From an uncultured Flaviramulus sp. (GTDB lineage Bacteria; Bacteroidota; Bacteroidia; Flavobacteriales; Flavobacteriaceae), in the NCBI GenBank assembly GCA_947487155.1, contig CANKVS010000001.1, positions 62,001-126,000 of the forward strand: a DNA stretch of 64,000 nucleotides, given 5' to 3'. The notes below the pieces were generated by a model. That model did not search any database, was not told the DNA's origin, and was given only the letters and a program-made list of their open reading frames with translations. A program made the position numbers and the translations under genes. Shown in pieces: positions 18,412-28,298 of the stretch. Each line of letters opens with the position of its first letter. The stretch's first letter is position 1.

Positions 18412-19623
18412 TTATTCTGAAATTGCTTTTGCCGCTAGATAAGCTCCTGTCCATGCATTTTGAAAATTAAAACCTCCAGTAACTGCATCTATATTTAACA
18501 CTTCTCCAGCAAAATATAAGTTCTTATGATGCTTGCTTTCAAAGGTTTTAAAATTAATTTCTTTTAAATTAATACCTCCAGCGGTTACAAATTCTTCTTT
18601 AAACGTGCTTTTTCCATCCACTTTAAAAACAGCTTTAGTTAATTGTAACGCTAAAGCTTCTAATTGCTGCTTATTTAAATCTGACCAAGTTATAGTTTCA
18701 GAAATATTTGATGCTAAAACCAATTGTTGCCACAAACGTTTTGGTAAATCGAATGGCGAAAATTTAAAGATGGTTTTTTTGTTTAAATCTTGTTTAAACA
18801 GCTTTAAGCCCTCCAAACAATCATTAAACGATTGCTTTATAAAATTAACTTCAATTAAAAAGTTATAATCGCGTTTGGCAAGTGCTATGGCTCCAAAAGC
18901 AGAAAGTTTTAAAATTGCTGGCGCACTCATACCAACATGTGTAATAAGTAAAGGGCCTTCAGATTCTAAATGTGTACCAACTACTTTTACAGTTACATTT
19001 TGCGCCACAACTCCAGGAATAGTTTTAATGCGTTTATCGTTTATATTAAAAGTAAATAAGGATGGAACGGGTTGTGAAACCGTATGATATAAATCTTCAA
19101 GAAGGTTCCAGATTTTTGGGTTGCTTCCTGTGGTGATTAACAGTTTTTCTGAAGTAAAATAACCTTGATTAGTTTCAATAATCCAACTTTCATCCTTATT
19201 ATTAATTGTTTTTACAGAATGGTTATACAGCACCTCAACACGATGCTTTTCTGCTTCATTTAAAAAGCAATCGATAATAGTTTGGGAAGAATTTGATACT
19301 GGAAACATTCTACCATCATCTTCAATTTTTAATTCAACGCCTCGTTTTTCAAACCATTCAATAGTATCGCCTGTCATAAATTGATGAAAAGGCCCTAACA
19401 ATTCTTTTTCGCCTCTGGGGTAATTTTGCACTAATTCGCTTGGAATAAATTCTGCATGCGTTACATTGCAACGTCCGCCACCAGAAACCTTAACTTTTTG
19501 CAAACCTTCTTTTCCGCGTTCTAAAATAGCGACTCTTAGATTTGGGTTTTGTTCAGCAATATTTATAGCTGCAAAAAAACCTGCCGCTCCTCCTCCAACA
19601 ATAATAACGTCGTATTGTGTCAT
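18412..19623 (-). CDS. BaiN/HI0933-family FAD-binding oxidoreductase
   Basis: The protein has 403 residues. The FAD-binding motif IIVGGGAAGFFAAINIAE opens at residue 8, followed by the family signature KVSGGGRCNVTH (about 46-57) and a C-terminal FAD contact LYFAGEVLNIDAVTGGFN. This HI0933/YhiN family includes BaiN, a bile-acid reductase, but most members have no assigned substrate. It has no signal peptide. It is the first gene of the minus-strand set leading to mvaD and is divergent from the plus-strand lipoprotein gene 48 bp away. Confidence 0.85.
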   Translation of the reverse strand: MTQYDVIIVGGGAAGFFAAINIAEQNPNLRVAILERGKEGLQKVKVSGGGRCNVTHAEFIPSELVQNYPRGEKELLGPFHQFMTGDTIEWFEKRGVELKIEDDGRMFPVSNSSQTIIDCFLNEAEKHRVEVLYNHSVKTINNKDESWIIETNQGYFTSEKLLITTGSNPKIWNLLEDLYHTVSQPVPSLFTFNINDKRIKTIPGVVAQNVTVKVVGTHLESEGPLLITHVGMSAPAILKLSAFGAIALAKRDYNFLIEVNFIKQSFNDCLEGLKLFKQDLNKKTIFKFSPFDLPKRLWQQLVLASNISETITWSDLNKQQLEALALQLTKAVFKVDGKSTFKEEFVTAGGINLKEINFKTFESKHHKNLYFAGEVLNIDAVTGGFNFQNAWTGAYLAAKAISE

Positions 19624-19671
19624 ATTAAAAATTACTGTGTAAATTTAGCATTATAAATTATTTCTAACTAA

Positions 19672-20517
19672 ATGAATAAGTTTCTTTTATCTTTTATATT
19701 ACTTTCATCGTCTTGCAACACAGGAAACTTAAAAGTTATTGCCGATTTACCCAAAACTTTAAATGAAGCTTCTGGAATTGAAACTAATCATCATTCCAAT
19801 TTAATATGGATGATAAATGACAGTGGAAATGCTTCTAAATTATTTGGACTTTCTAGTGATGGGAAAATAAAAAAAGAACTAAAAATACACGCGAAAAATA
19901 ACGATTGGGAAGACTTAGCATCTGACAAGGAAGGGAATATGTACATTGGCGATTTTGGAAATAACACTAACAAACGGAAAAATTTAGCCATTTTAAAAGT
20001 TAGTGCCGATTCTTTAAATAATAAAGGTAAGGTTGATATAGAGCGTATTTCGTTTAATTACCCGAACCAAAATAAATTTCCACCTAAAAAGAAGTACTTG
20101 TATTTTGATTGCGAAGCGTTCTTTCATTTTAATGATAGCTTATATATATTTACTAAAAGCCGTGTAAAAGATGATTTTGGCAAAACTAATTTATATAGCA
20201 TTCCTGCTAAACAAGGAAACCATACTGCCAAATATGTGTCTTCTTTTAATTCTTGCTCAAAATTAGATTGTTGGATTACCTCTGCCGATATTAGCGATGA
20301 TGGTAAAAAAGTAGTCCTCTTAAACTCAAAATCGGTTTGGGTGTTTACTAATTTTAAAGGAACCAATTTCTTTAGTGGAACCACTACAGAATTCCCCTTA
20401 AACCACAATTCACAAAAGGAAAGTGTTTGTTTTAAAAATAATAACACGCTATACATTACAGATGAAAAAGCGCATGGAGTTGATGGTAATATGTACGAGT
20501 TTAAATTAAACTATTAG
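19672..20517 (+). CDS. lipoprotein, beta-propeller-like, function unknown
   Basis: The protein has 281 residues. The short signal MNKFLLSFILLSSSC ends in a lipobox Cys at 15. The body has repeated blade-like segments (NHHSNLIWMINDSGN, EDLASDKEGNMYIGDFGNN, DISDDGKKVVLLNSKSVWVF, NTLYITDEKAHGVDGNMYEF) that suggest a beta-propeller exposed at the envelope. No catalytic motif is evident. A second, decayed copy of its 3' end lies after the next gene (23271-23399), showing that this locus was once duplicated. Confidence 0.68.
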   Translation: MNKFLLSFILLSSSCNTGNLKVIADLPKTLNEASGIETNHHSNLIWMINDSGNASKLFGLSSDGKIKKELKIHAKNNDWEDLASDKEGNMYIGDFGNNTNKRKNLAILKVSADSLNNKGKVDIERISFNYPNQNKFPPKKKYLYFDCEAFFHFNDSLYIFTKSRVKDDFGKTNLYSIPAKQGNHTAKYVSSFNSCSKLDCWITSADISDDGKKVVLLNSKSVWVFTNFKGTNFFSGTTTEFPLNHNSQKESVCFKNNNTLYITDEKAHGVDGNMYEFKLNY

Positions 20518-20632
20518 ACACATTAAACTTTCTTAAATTATAGAAATTAAGTTATAGCTTTCTATCTTTTAAATACGTCTATAAAAAACATATGTAGCAA
20601 ACTATTTATAATTTAAAAAAAACGGCACATTT

Positions 20633-20663
20633 TTTGATAGATAAAATGTCAGAAATATATTTC
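20633..20663 (+). promoter_or_regulatory. Bacteroidota-type promoter for the MG2/TonB-plug gene
   Basis: TTTG at 20633-20636 is separated by 19 nt from TATATTTC at 20656-20663, matching the TTTG-N19-TAnnTTTG consensus at 11 of 12 fixed positions. The start codon is at 20699. A short ACATTTT/AAAATGT inverted repeat (20627-20649) overlaps the -33 box. Confidence 0.5.
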
Positions 20664-20698
20664 TTTTAAGACAATTAATATAATCCTAACTAACAACC

Positions 20699-23224
20699 AT
20701 GAAAAACACTTTTGCATACTACTTAACCCTTTTCTTTTTAATTATAGTTGTACCTACAAATATATTTGCTCAAAACAACCATACGGAGCAAACTTCTAAC
20801 AAACACGTTTCTTCCATTTCAGATGATGTTTTTATTGAAAAAATAACAGAAAGTTTAAGGTTATATACTGAAGACTACCCCATAGAAAAAGTTTACTTGC
20901 ATACCGATAAAGAATTAGTTTTTTCTGGTGAAAAACTTTGGTATAGTGCTTATATAATACAAGGTCACGACCACAACAAATTACTAACTAGTAAGATATT
21001 ATACATTGACCTTGTAGATACCAAGGGGAATAGCATTATATCTCAAAGAAAAAAAGTAGATAAAGGAAAAAGTAGTGGTAACATAACAATTCCAAAAAAT
21101 ATACCTCTTGGAGATTATCAATTAAGAGCTTATACCAAATGGATGTTAAATATGGAGCATAATTTCCTTTTTACAAAGCGTATTAAAGTAATAGGAGTAA
21201 AAACACCCATTCAATCTCATGACGTTATAGCTAAAAACGAAGTTGATCTTCAGTTTTTCCCTGAAAGTGGAAATGCCGTAGAGGGAATACCTGGAATAAT
21301 AGCATTTAAAGCTATTAATAAAAACGGATTAGGTATAGATGTAAATGGAACTATAGTAGATTCAAAAGGTAATTTAACAGCCTCTTTTAAAACACAGCAC
21401 CGAGGAGCTGGGTATTTTTACAATATGCCAAAACCTGGTGAAGAATATACTGCAATTACTCAAGATGGTAAACATTATAAACTTCCTAAAGCCATTTCTA
21501 ATGGCTATACAATGTCCGTAAACGCAAGTCGTCAACCAGATGTTATTAAAGTAAAAATCCAAGCTAGTTTATCATTACGTAATAAACTCTTTTATATTAT
21601 TGGACATATCCGTAATAAAAAATATTATCATGTTAAATTTGAATTCAAAGGAAAGGATGTTATAAACTTTGAAATTCCTAAAAACAAAATTCCAAATGGC
21701 ATCTTAACGCTTACCCTCTTTGATGAAAATAAAACACCTTGGTGTGAACGTTTGATATTTGTAAAAAACACTGAAAATTTAATCATTAAATCTCATACCA
21801 ATACTCCCGTTTTTGGCAAAAGAGATAAGATTAAACTTAACATTGAAACCACTAATGCGGAAGGATTCCCTATTCTCACAGACCTTTCAGTATCTGTAAC
21901 TCATACCTCGCAAATACAACGAGATAAATTAGCCAGCAATATTTGGACTTACCTTTTAATGGAATCCGATCTTAAAGGGCATATTGAATATCCTGGCGAA
22001 TTGTTTAAAGACAATAAAGCACAAACATTATCTAAACTAGATCTTGTAATGCTTACACATGGGTGGCGCAAGTTAAAATGGCAAGAAATATTGAATAAAA
22101 AACCTTTTAAGAAACCATTTCATTTTGAAAACAATTACACTCTTTCGGGTACAGTCAAAAAGTATAATAATAAACCTTTAGTAGATAAAAAAATAAAAGC
22201 TATAGTTAAGGCTAACGGAGAGCTATCCTTTTATGAAACAAAAACTAATAAAATCGGGCAATTTCAAATTTCAAATTTTGATCTTAATGACTCTATAGAT
22301 ATATCTTTCAATATATTTAATAAAAAACAGAAACTCAATGATTTTAAAATAGAATTAGATAACCAAAAGCCTACCCTACATTTTACCCCACCATTATCTA
22401 ATCATATGGTAATAAAAACTGCTTATAAACAGCTAACATTATTGCAATGGGAAACAGACTCCATTTACAATACTAAAATCAATAAATTAGATGAGGTTAT
22501 AATTAGAGCTAGAAATAAAAAAGAAAAAGAAGAAAAAGAAAAGAAAAGGCTAAGAGGTGGCCCTCCATCTACCTATGGGATACATGTCAGTGAAGCCCAT
22601 ATAGCTTTCTCTGAAGATTTTGGAGATTACCCTAATTCTATTTCTTTTATGTTAAATTCTATAGCTGGTGTAAATGCAAGAGGCTCTTCTTTGGGTAATC
22701 TTAAAGTAAGTATTAGAGGTAGTAATATAGATATCGATGGAAAATTTTTTGCAGGATATAATCCTAATCCTTTATGGGTAGTAGATGGTATCCCTCAACA
22801 AGAACAACCTAGTTACTTAGATCAAACAGAAATACAAAGAATTGAAGTATTAAAAGGTGCAGATGCCTCTGTATTTGGTGTTAGAGGTGCTAATGGTGTT
22901 ATTTTAATCTACACTAAACAGGGAGGTGAAGAAAAATATTCCAAAAACAAACGTAAAAGCTCTAACTCATTTTTCACTATAGAAGGTTATACAAGTGAAA
23001 AAGAGTTTTACACCCCAAAGTATGATTCCCCAATAGACGAACACATTAAACCAGACCACAGGGCTGTTCTTTACTGGAACCCCCGTATTATTACTGATAA
23101 AAATGGAAATGCGACAGTAACATTTTATAATTCAGATGAAACAGGCCCAATACAAGTAGTTATAGAAGGCATTTCGGAAGATGGTACACCAGGAGTATTT
23201 ATTCAAAATTTTGGAGGTAAATAA
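20699..23224 (+). CDS. MG2-domain protein with TonB-receptor plug, no barrel
   Basis: The protein has 841 residues. The signal peptide (about 1-25) is followed by an MG2-type domain beginning PIEKVYLHTDKELVFSGE and further macroglobulin/Ig-like strands to about 590. A charged linker rich in KEKEEKEKKR comes next, then a TonB-receptor plug with SIAGVNARGSS, PLWVVDGIPQ and IEVLKGADASVFGVRGANG (about 645-740). A final beta-sandwich (DKNGNATVTFYNSDETG) ends the protein. The 22-strand barrel of TonB receptors is absent, so it cannot be a pore on its own. This layout recurs in Bacteroidota, and its role is unknown. A good promoter precedes it, and no gene follows on the same strand except a pseudogene remnant. 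Confidence 0.82.
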   Translation: MKNTFAYYLTLFFLIIVVPTNIFAQNNHTEQTSNKHVSSISDDVFIEKITESLRLYTEDYPIEKVYLHTDKELVFSGEKLWYSAYIIQGHDHNKLLTSKILYIDLVDTKGNSIISQRKKVDKGKSSGNITIPKNIPLGDYQLRAYTKWMLNMEHNFLFTKRIKVIGVKTPIQSHDVIAKNEVDLQFFPESGNAVEGIPGIIAFKAINKNGLGIDVNGTIVDSKGNLTASFKTQHRGAGYFYNMPKPGEEYTAITQDGKHYKLPKAISNGYTMSVNASRQPDVIKVKIQASLSLRNKLFYIIGHIRNKKYYHVKFEFKGKDVINFEIPKNKIPNGILTLTLFDENKTPWCERLIFVKNTENLIIKSHTNTPVFGKRDKIKLNIETTNAEGFPILTDLSVSVTHTSQIQRDKLASNIWTYLLMESDLKGHIEYPGELFKDNKAQTLSKLDLVMLTHGWRKLKWQEILNKKPFKKPFHFENNYTLSGTVKKYNNKPLVDKKIKAIVKANGELSFYETKTNKIGQFQISNFDLNDSIDISFNIFNKKQKLNDFKIELDNQKPTLHFTPPLSNHMVIKTAYKQLTLLQWETDSIYNTKINKLDEVIIRARNKKEKEEKEKKRLRGGPPSTYGIHVSEAHIAFSEDFGDYPNSISFMLNSIAGVNARGSSLGNLKVSIRGSNIDIDGKFFAGYNPNPLWVVDGIPQQEQPSYLDQTEIQRIEVLKGADASVFGVRGANGVILIYTKQGGEEKYSKNKRKSSNSFFTIEGYTSEKEFYTPKYDSPIDEHIKPDHRAVLYWNPRIITDKNGNATVTFYNSDETGPIQVVIEGISEDGTPGVFIQNFGGK

Positions 23225-23270
23225 TATACAATTTAAAATACAATCTTGTCAAAAAGAATTTACTGATTCA

Positions 23271-23399
23271 TTTTTGAATTATAATATCAACGAGAAAACA
23301 CATTTCAGTGTACGATTTTAAGGTAAAAACATGCTATATATTACAGATGAAAAAGCGCATGGAATTGATGGTAATTTGTATAAATTTAAATTAAGATAA
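23271..23399 (+). pseudogene. decayed 3' remnant of the 19672-20517 lipoprotein gene
   Basis: In one frame this stretch encodes an S-V-R-F-stop-G-K-N segment and then MLYITDEKAHGIDGNLYKFK. This aligns with NTLYITDEKAHGVDGNMYEFK at the C-terminus of the lipoprotein 2.8 kb upstream. There is an in-frame TAA at 23319-23321 and no start or N-terminal part. DNA identity over the last ~70 bases is high. It marks a former tandem paralogue or duplication with most of the copy lost. Confidence 0.78.
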
Positions 23400-23400
23400 T

Positions 23401-24072
23401 TTAATTTTTGGTATTATGCTGAATGTATTTACCAACAACTATAGCAGTAACAATAACTAAATAAAATTGTCCCATTAGCCCTGTTATAATTGACGCTTTT
23501 TGAGCTAATGGTGTTGCAGGAACAATATCTCCATAACCAATGGTCATTAAAGTAATGTACGAATAGTACATAATAGTGTCTAAACCTAAAGCAACTTTAC
23601 TGCTTTCTAGCATTATGCCATTAAAAGAGTTTGGTTCTAACAATTCAATAGTTGTAAAAAGAAAAAAAGCAATAAATCCTAAAGAAATATAACCACACAT
23701 TAAGCCAATAACCACAGTATTATTAACCCGTTTTGCTTTCCATATTTGCATTATAATTTGATGTGCTACGATGATGTAAAAAATAAAATAAACACTTAAT
23801 CTTATTAAAAAATTGTCTTGAAATTCGGTATGTCGATTCATCATACTACTTCCAAAAACACCCAACGAAACAGCAAAAAGTATAATTAAAAACCACATGA
23901 GTTTTTTCTTTTTGGAAATAAGTAAAATTCCAGCCATGGTATTGACTAAAAACAAGATAGGTGTTAGAATATTTTCAAAAAACTCGCTAGGAAATAATAA
24001 AGAACCAAACAATATAAAAAGTTGGGTAGTAAAGAAAATTTCATATCTATGATTATATAAATATTTAATCAT
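23401..24072 (-). CDS. voltage-type potassium channel family protein
   Basis: The protein has about 223 residues and five to six membrane helices. The last two helices flank a pore loop with a complete K+ selectivity filter TLMTIGYGDIVPATP (filter about residues 178-183). No RCK/TrkA domain or clear charged S4 helix is visible, and there is a short basic tail. Its ATG overlaps the stop codon of the RND pump (TGATG), so it is translated with the efflux operon as its last gene. The longer reading starts at a TTG one codon earlier. Possible roles are membrane-potential or ion balance during efflux, which is inference. Confidence 0.83.
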   Translation of the reverse strand: MIKYLYNHRYEIFFTTQLFILFGSLLFPSEFFENILTPILFLVNTMAGILLISKKKKLMWFLIILFAVSLGVFGSSMMNRHTEFQDNFLIRLSVYFIFYIIVAHQIIMQIWKAKRVNNTVVIGLMCGYISLGFIAFFLFTTIELLEPNSFNGIMLESSKVALGLDTIMYYSYITLMTIGYGDIVPATPLAQKASIITGLMGQFYLVIVTAIVVGKYIQHNTKN

Positions 24073-27000
24073 CAATCTTCTAATAATTTCTCATTAAACT
24101 CATAGTTTTTATAATTTACTTTAAACAAAGCACTGTATAAAGACGGAATAAATAATAATGTAATTATGGTACCAAATAGCAGTCCTACCATTATACCAAT
24201 AGCCATTCCTTCCCACATTTCTCCTCCAGAAATATATAATGGTATTAATCCTAAAACTGTGGTAAATGTAGCTAGAAGTATTGGACGAAAACGCTGTAAA
24301 CAAGCAACAATAACAGCATCCTGTTCTGTTCTGCCAAAGTCTCGTTCTTCTATTTCCATACGGTCAATTAGCACAATAGCATTATTGATGACAATTCCTG
24401 CTAAAGAAATGACACCTAAAAATGGCATAAAGCCGAAAGCTTCTCCAAATACTAATAAACCAATAACAACACCAATAATACCTAATGGAATTGTTAGCAC
24501 GACCATGGTCATTTTTCTAAAAGAATTAAACTGAATAATTAAAAGTAATACAATAATAAAGCCCGAAACTGGTAAATAACCAATTACAGAACCCATACTT
24601 TCTGCTGTTTGTTTAGCATCACCTCCAAACTCATAACGGTAACCTTGAGGCCAGTTTTGTTGTTGCTCCTCCAACCAGGGTGTTATAACTTGTGTAATTT
24701 CAGACGCATTCCCGCTTGCTCTTAATTCACTAGTTACATTTATAGTTCTACGCAAATCGAAGCGTTTAATTTTTGAATATTGCCATTGCGGAACTATAGA
24801 CGCCACTTGTAATAATGGCACACTAGCTCCTGAGCTTTGCGAATATATATTTAAAGTTTCTAATGAGGCTAAAGATTGTTGTTGATTATCGTCACTACGC
24901 ATTAATATTGGAATTGATTTATCGTCTTCACGATATTCACCTGTTTGAAAACCATTTAAAACTGTTTTCAAAGATGTTGCAATATCCTCACTAGTTACTC
25001 CTGCTATTTGAGCTCTATTTTGATCTATTTCTATTAAGAGTTTTTTACTCTTCGGTCCCCAATTATCTTTAACGTTTTTTGTTCCTGTTATATTTGATAA
25101 CTTAAGCTTAACTGTTTCAGCAATTTGAGATAATTCATCTGGATTATTTCCCGAAATTTTAATTTCAACAGGGGTTCCACTACCTCCAGAACCTAAGGCT
25201 GCTACCTTTATATCTGCATTTGGAAAATTATTAAAAGTAAAATTATCTATGTTGGTAATCATGTTATTATTTTCATTAAACGACGAAGTATTTACTAAAA
25301 TATGAGCATAATTTGAATTAGCTTCATCGGGTGAATAGCCCAAATCGTAAGATTCTGGACCTTCTCCTATATACGAAGACCAACTTAAAATTCCTTTACT
25401 TCTATTCTCATTCACTTGTAAAGAATCTACCATGAATTGCTCAATACGTTTTACCACCTCAGTAGTACGTTCAATCTTATTTCCTTCTGGCAAGTTTATA
25501 TCTATAGTAATCATATTACGATCACTATCAGGAAAGAAAATAAATGGAATTTTAGTAAACCCATACAAAGAGGCAAAGAAAATAAGGAAAATACCAATAA
25601 TCACCTTCCATTTGTTTAACAAAGCCATCAAAATAAGGTCTTTATAATACACTTTAAGCTTATTAATAATTTTATCAATAAAACTTGGTTTTTTTTCTCC
25701 TTTAGGGGCTACTTTTAAAAACAGATAACAAAATAATGTAATTACTGTTAAAGCAATTATCCAAGATGAGAGCAATGCAATGGTTATAACAACAAAAATA
25801 GGCCCTACAATATCTCCCATTGTTGTGGGCGATAAATAGAATGCTAAAAAGGCAGCCGATGTTGTTAAAGTAGAAATAAGTAATGGCATCCATAATTCAG
25901 AAAAAGCTTCTAAGGCTGCTTGTTTTTTCTCCACGCCTTGCTCCATTTTTACCATAATAGTTTCAGCTACCACAATAGCATTATCCACTAACATTCCCAA
26001 AGCCATAATCAAGGCAGCTAATGTAACTTGATTCAACCCTACATTTATAACGCCCATAATCATTAAAGTCATTATGGTTACAATAGGAATTAAACTCGCA
26101 ATAATAAAGCCTGTTCTAAAACCCAGAAAAATTAACATAACCAATAATACAATGCCTACAGATTGCATTAGGTTTACAATAAAGTCGCCTACTTTAAAAT
26201 CGATATATGTATCTAATGAGGATACTCTAGTTATTTCTAAACCTATGGGTAATTTTTGTTGCCACTCGTTTACCACCTTATTAACTTCTTCTCCTAGCGT
26301 AATTATATTAGCATTTTCTTTTAGGTTAACGTGGAGTGATATGGCATCTTTTCCATTAATGCGTATTTTTTGCGTTGGAGGATCAATATAACTTTTAATA
26401 ATTGTTGTAATATCTCCTAATTTCACCAATTGTGTTCCATTACTATTACCAACAGAAATAAGCATATTTCTAATATCATCTAGAGAATTAAAATTTCCTG
26501 TTGGTTCTAATATAATACGCTCATCTCCTAAATTAATTTGACCTCCTGAACTTAATATATTTGTAGAAGCTATAGATTGCTGTAATTTGGAAGCAGAAAG
26601 CCCATATTCTTTTAATCTTGTATTATCAAATTCCACAAAAATACGTTCTGCTTGTTCTCCTCCTATTTCAACTTTGGCAGCATCTGGTATTTTAATAAGT
26701 GCATCTTTAATATCATCAACATAGGCTTTCATTTCGGCATAGGAATACCCATCTGAAGTTAAACCTACTACAATACCATACACATCGCCTACACCATCAT
26801 CATTTAACGAAGGTGTTACGTTTTGGGGTAATCCATTTAACGCACTTAATTTTCTACGAAGTCTATCCCAAACGGCTTGCAGGTTTTCTGATGTGACTTC
26901 ATCTTTTAATGTTACCGTTACCACAGATAAACTTGTTCTAGAGGTACTAGAAACTTCTTTTAATTCTGGAAGTTCTTGAGCTACTTTTTCTATTTTATCG

Positions 27001-27191
27001 GTTACCAATTGCTCAACACGCTCTGGTCCTGCACCAGGAAACTGAGAAACTATTGTAGCAGCCCTTACTGTATACGGTGGCATACTATCTCGAGATAAAC
27101 CAGAATACATAGTTAAGCCCATAAGTATTATGGTACCTAGCACCATAAATGTGATTCTGTTTTTATCTATTGAAAATTGTGCTAAATTCAT
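24072..27191 (-). CDS. RND efflux pump inner-membrane permease (AcrB/HAE1-like)
   Basis: The protein has 1039 residues, the usual RND length. It shows twelve-helix architecture with two large periplasmic loops, the N-terminal helix ITFMVLGTIILMG, a porter domain beginning ATIVSQFPGAGPERVEQLV, and proton-relay helix 4 ALIMALGMLVDNAIVVAET with the conserved Asp. The C-terminal half repeats the fold (GVISLAGIVINNAIVLIDRME). It exports small molecules by proton antiport, and the substrate is not readable. The operon order is TolC fusion, adaptor, pump, K+ channel. The adaptor gene ends 20 bp upstream. Confidence 0.92.
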   Translation of the reverse strand: MNLAQFSIDKNRITFMVLGTIILMGLTMYSGLSRDSMPPYTVRAATIVSQFPGAGPERVEQLVTDKIEKVAQELPELKEVSSTSRTSLSVVTVTLKDEVTSENLQAVWDRLRRKLSALNGLPQNVTPSLNDDGVGDVYGIVVGLTSDGYSYAEMKAYVDDIKDALIKIPDAAKVEIGGEQAERIFVEFDNTRLKEYGLSASKLQQSIASTNILSSGGQINLGDERIILEPTGNFNSLDDIRNMLISVGNSNGTQLVKLGDITTIIKSYIDPPTQKIRINGKDAISLHVNLKENANIITLGEEVNKVVNEWQQKLPIGLEITRVSSLDTYIDFKVGDFIVNLMQSVGIVLLVMLIFLGFRTGFIIASLIPIVTIMTLMIMGVINVGLNQVTLAALIMALGMLVDNAIVVAETIMVKMEQGVEKKQAALEAFSELWMPLLISTLTTSAAFLAFYLSPTTMGDIVGPIFVVITIALLSSWIIALTVITLFCYLFLKVAPKGEKKPSFIDKIINKLKVYYKDLILMALLNKWKVIIGIFLIFFASLYGFTKIPFIFFPDSDRNMITIDINLPEGNKIERTTEVVKRIEQFMVDSLQVNENRSKGILSWSSYIGEGPESYDLGYSPDEANSNYAHILVNTSSFNENNNMITNIDNFTFNNFPNADIKVAALGSGGSGTPVEIKISGNNPDELSQIAETVKLKLSNITGTKNVKDNWGPKSKKLLIEIDQNRAQIAGVTSEDIATSLKTVLNGFQTGEYREDDKSIPILMRSDDNQQQSLASLETLNIYSQSSGASVPLLQVASIVPQWQYSKIKRFDLRRTINVTSELRASGNASEITQVITPWLEEQQQNWPQGYRYEFGGDAKQTAESMGSVIGYLPVSGFIIVLLLIIQFNSFRKMTMVVLTIPLGIIGVVIGLLVFGEAFGFMPFLGVISLAGIVINNAIVLIDRMEIEERDFGRTEQDAVIVACLQRFRPILLATFTTVLGLIPLYISGGEMWEGMAIGIMVGLLFGTIITLLFIPSLYSALFKVNYKNYEFNEKLLED

Positions 27192-27211
27192 TGGTTAATT
27201 GTTTGTAATTA

Positions 27212-28288
27212 CTAAAGACTTACTTCTTGCCCATCTAATAATGTTTGTAAACCTGCGGTGGCTATTTTTTGTCCAGCTTTTAACCCTGATGTTATCTCAA
27301 ATCCTTCTGCTGTTAAATCACCAATAGTAATTTGTTGTTTCTTAACTTTCGTAATTTCTCCTGCTTCTTCAACAAGAAATACAAAACGCCCATTACTGTC
27401 TTCTCCAACAGCATTCGCTGGTACAACTAAAATGGTCTCATTATTTCTATTATCTCCAAAATCGAAAGTCACATTTGCAGCCATACCACTTTTAATTTCA
27501 TCACTAGGATTTACTATTACAAGGCTTACAGGATAAGTAGATGTGTTTGTATCTACTGAAGGTGCTATTTCGGTTACCTTTGCCTTAAACTTTTTATTAG
27601 GTAAAGACGAAAAATCTACATCTACGTCCATGTTTTGTTTTACGCCATTAATAACACTTTCTGGAATTCCTAAAATAATCTCCATATCTCTTCCTGCATT
27701 GAGTGTTGCTACAGGTTCACCAGAGCTAACATTTTCATCAACTTCAGAATTTACAGCAGCAATAACACCATCTTCGGGTGCGTAGAGGTATCCAAAGCGA
27801 ATTTGTTCTTGCTGAATTGACACGCCTCGTTTTGCAGATTCATGACTTTGTTGCGCCGTTTTATATGCATTTTTAGCTGCTTCAAAATCACTTAATGACG
27901 AACTTCCCTTTTCATATAATGAACGTACTCGATTTAAACTCAACTTAGCGGTGTTCATTTGAGAAGCTGCACTATTTAAATCCGTTATGGATTGTTCATA
28001 AGACAAGCGAGCCTGAACATTATCTAATTTAGACAGCAACTGTCCTTTTTTTACTTTCTGCCCTAATTTAATATCATATTGAGTTATGATTCCTGTGTTT
28101 CGGAAACTTAATTTAATAATTTTATCGGTTTGGGCTGTCCCACTAAATGTTCTTACTTTTCCTCCTCCTAAATAATTAACTTCTTGATATTTAACTGGAC
28201 GAACAAACTTTTCTACAGTCTTTTTCTCCTCAGCACAAGAAAATACTACTAAAAGGATTATAATACAGAGGTTGGTTATATTTTTCAT
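27212..28288 (-). CDS. RND efflux periplasmic adaptor (membrane fusion protein)
   Basis: The protein has 358 residues. The N-terminus MKNITNLCIIILLVVFSC is a lipoprotein signal (Cys 18), so the adaptor is anchored by lipid. Next come a lipoyl half-motif (GIITQYDIKLGQKVKKGQLLSKLD), an alpha-helical hairpin (SYEQSITDLNSAASQMN to about 160), the second lipoyl half (YAPEDGVIAAVNSEVDENV), and beta-barrel and membrane-proximal domains. It bridges the RND pump and the TolC-type protein encoded on either side. Confidence 0.9.
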   Translation of the reverse strand: MKNITNLCIIILLVVFSCAEEKKTVEKFVRPVKYQEVNYLGGGKVRTFSGTAQTDKIIKLSFRNTGIITQYDIKLGQKVKKGQLLSKLDNVQARLSYEQSITDLNSAASQMNTAKLSLNRVRSLYEKGSSSLSDFEAAKNAYKTAQQSHESAKRGVSIQQEQIRFGYLYAPEDGVIAAVNSEVDENVSSGEPVATLNAGRDMEIILGIPESVINGVKQNMDVDVDFSSLPNKKFKAKVTEIAPSVDTNTSTYPVSLVIVNPSDEIKSGMAANVTFDFGDNRNNETILVVPANAVGEDSNGRFVFLVEEAGEITKVKKQQITIGDLTAEGFEITSGLKAGQKIATAGLQTLLDGQEVSL

Positions 28289-28298
28289 AATTATATTT

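Noticed and set aside
20627..20649. ACATTTT/AAAATGT hairpin as a regulatory site
   Set aside because: The arms are only seven AT-rich bases; it may be chance, so it is mentioned only with the promoter.
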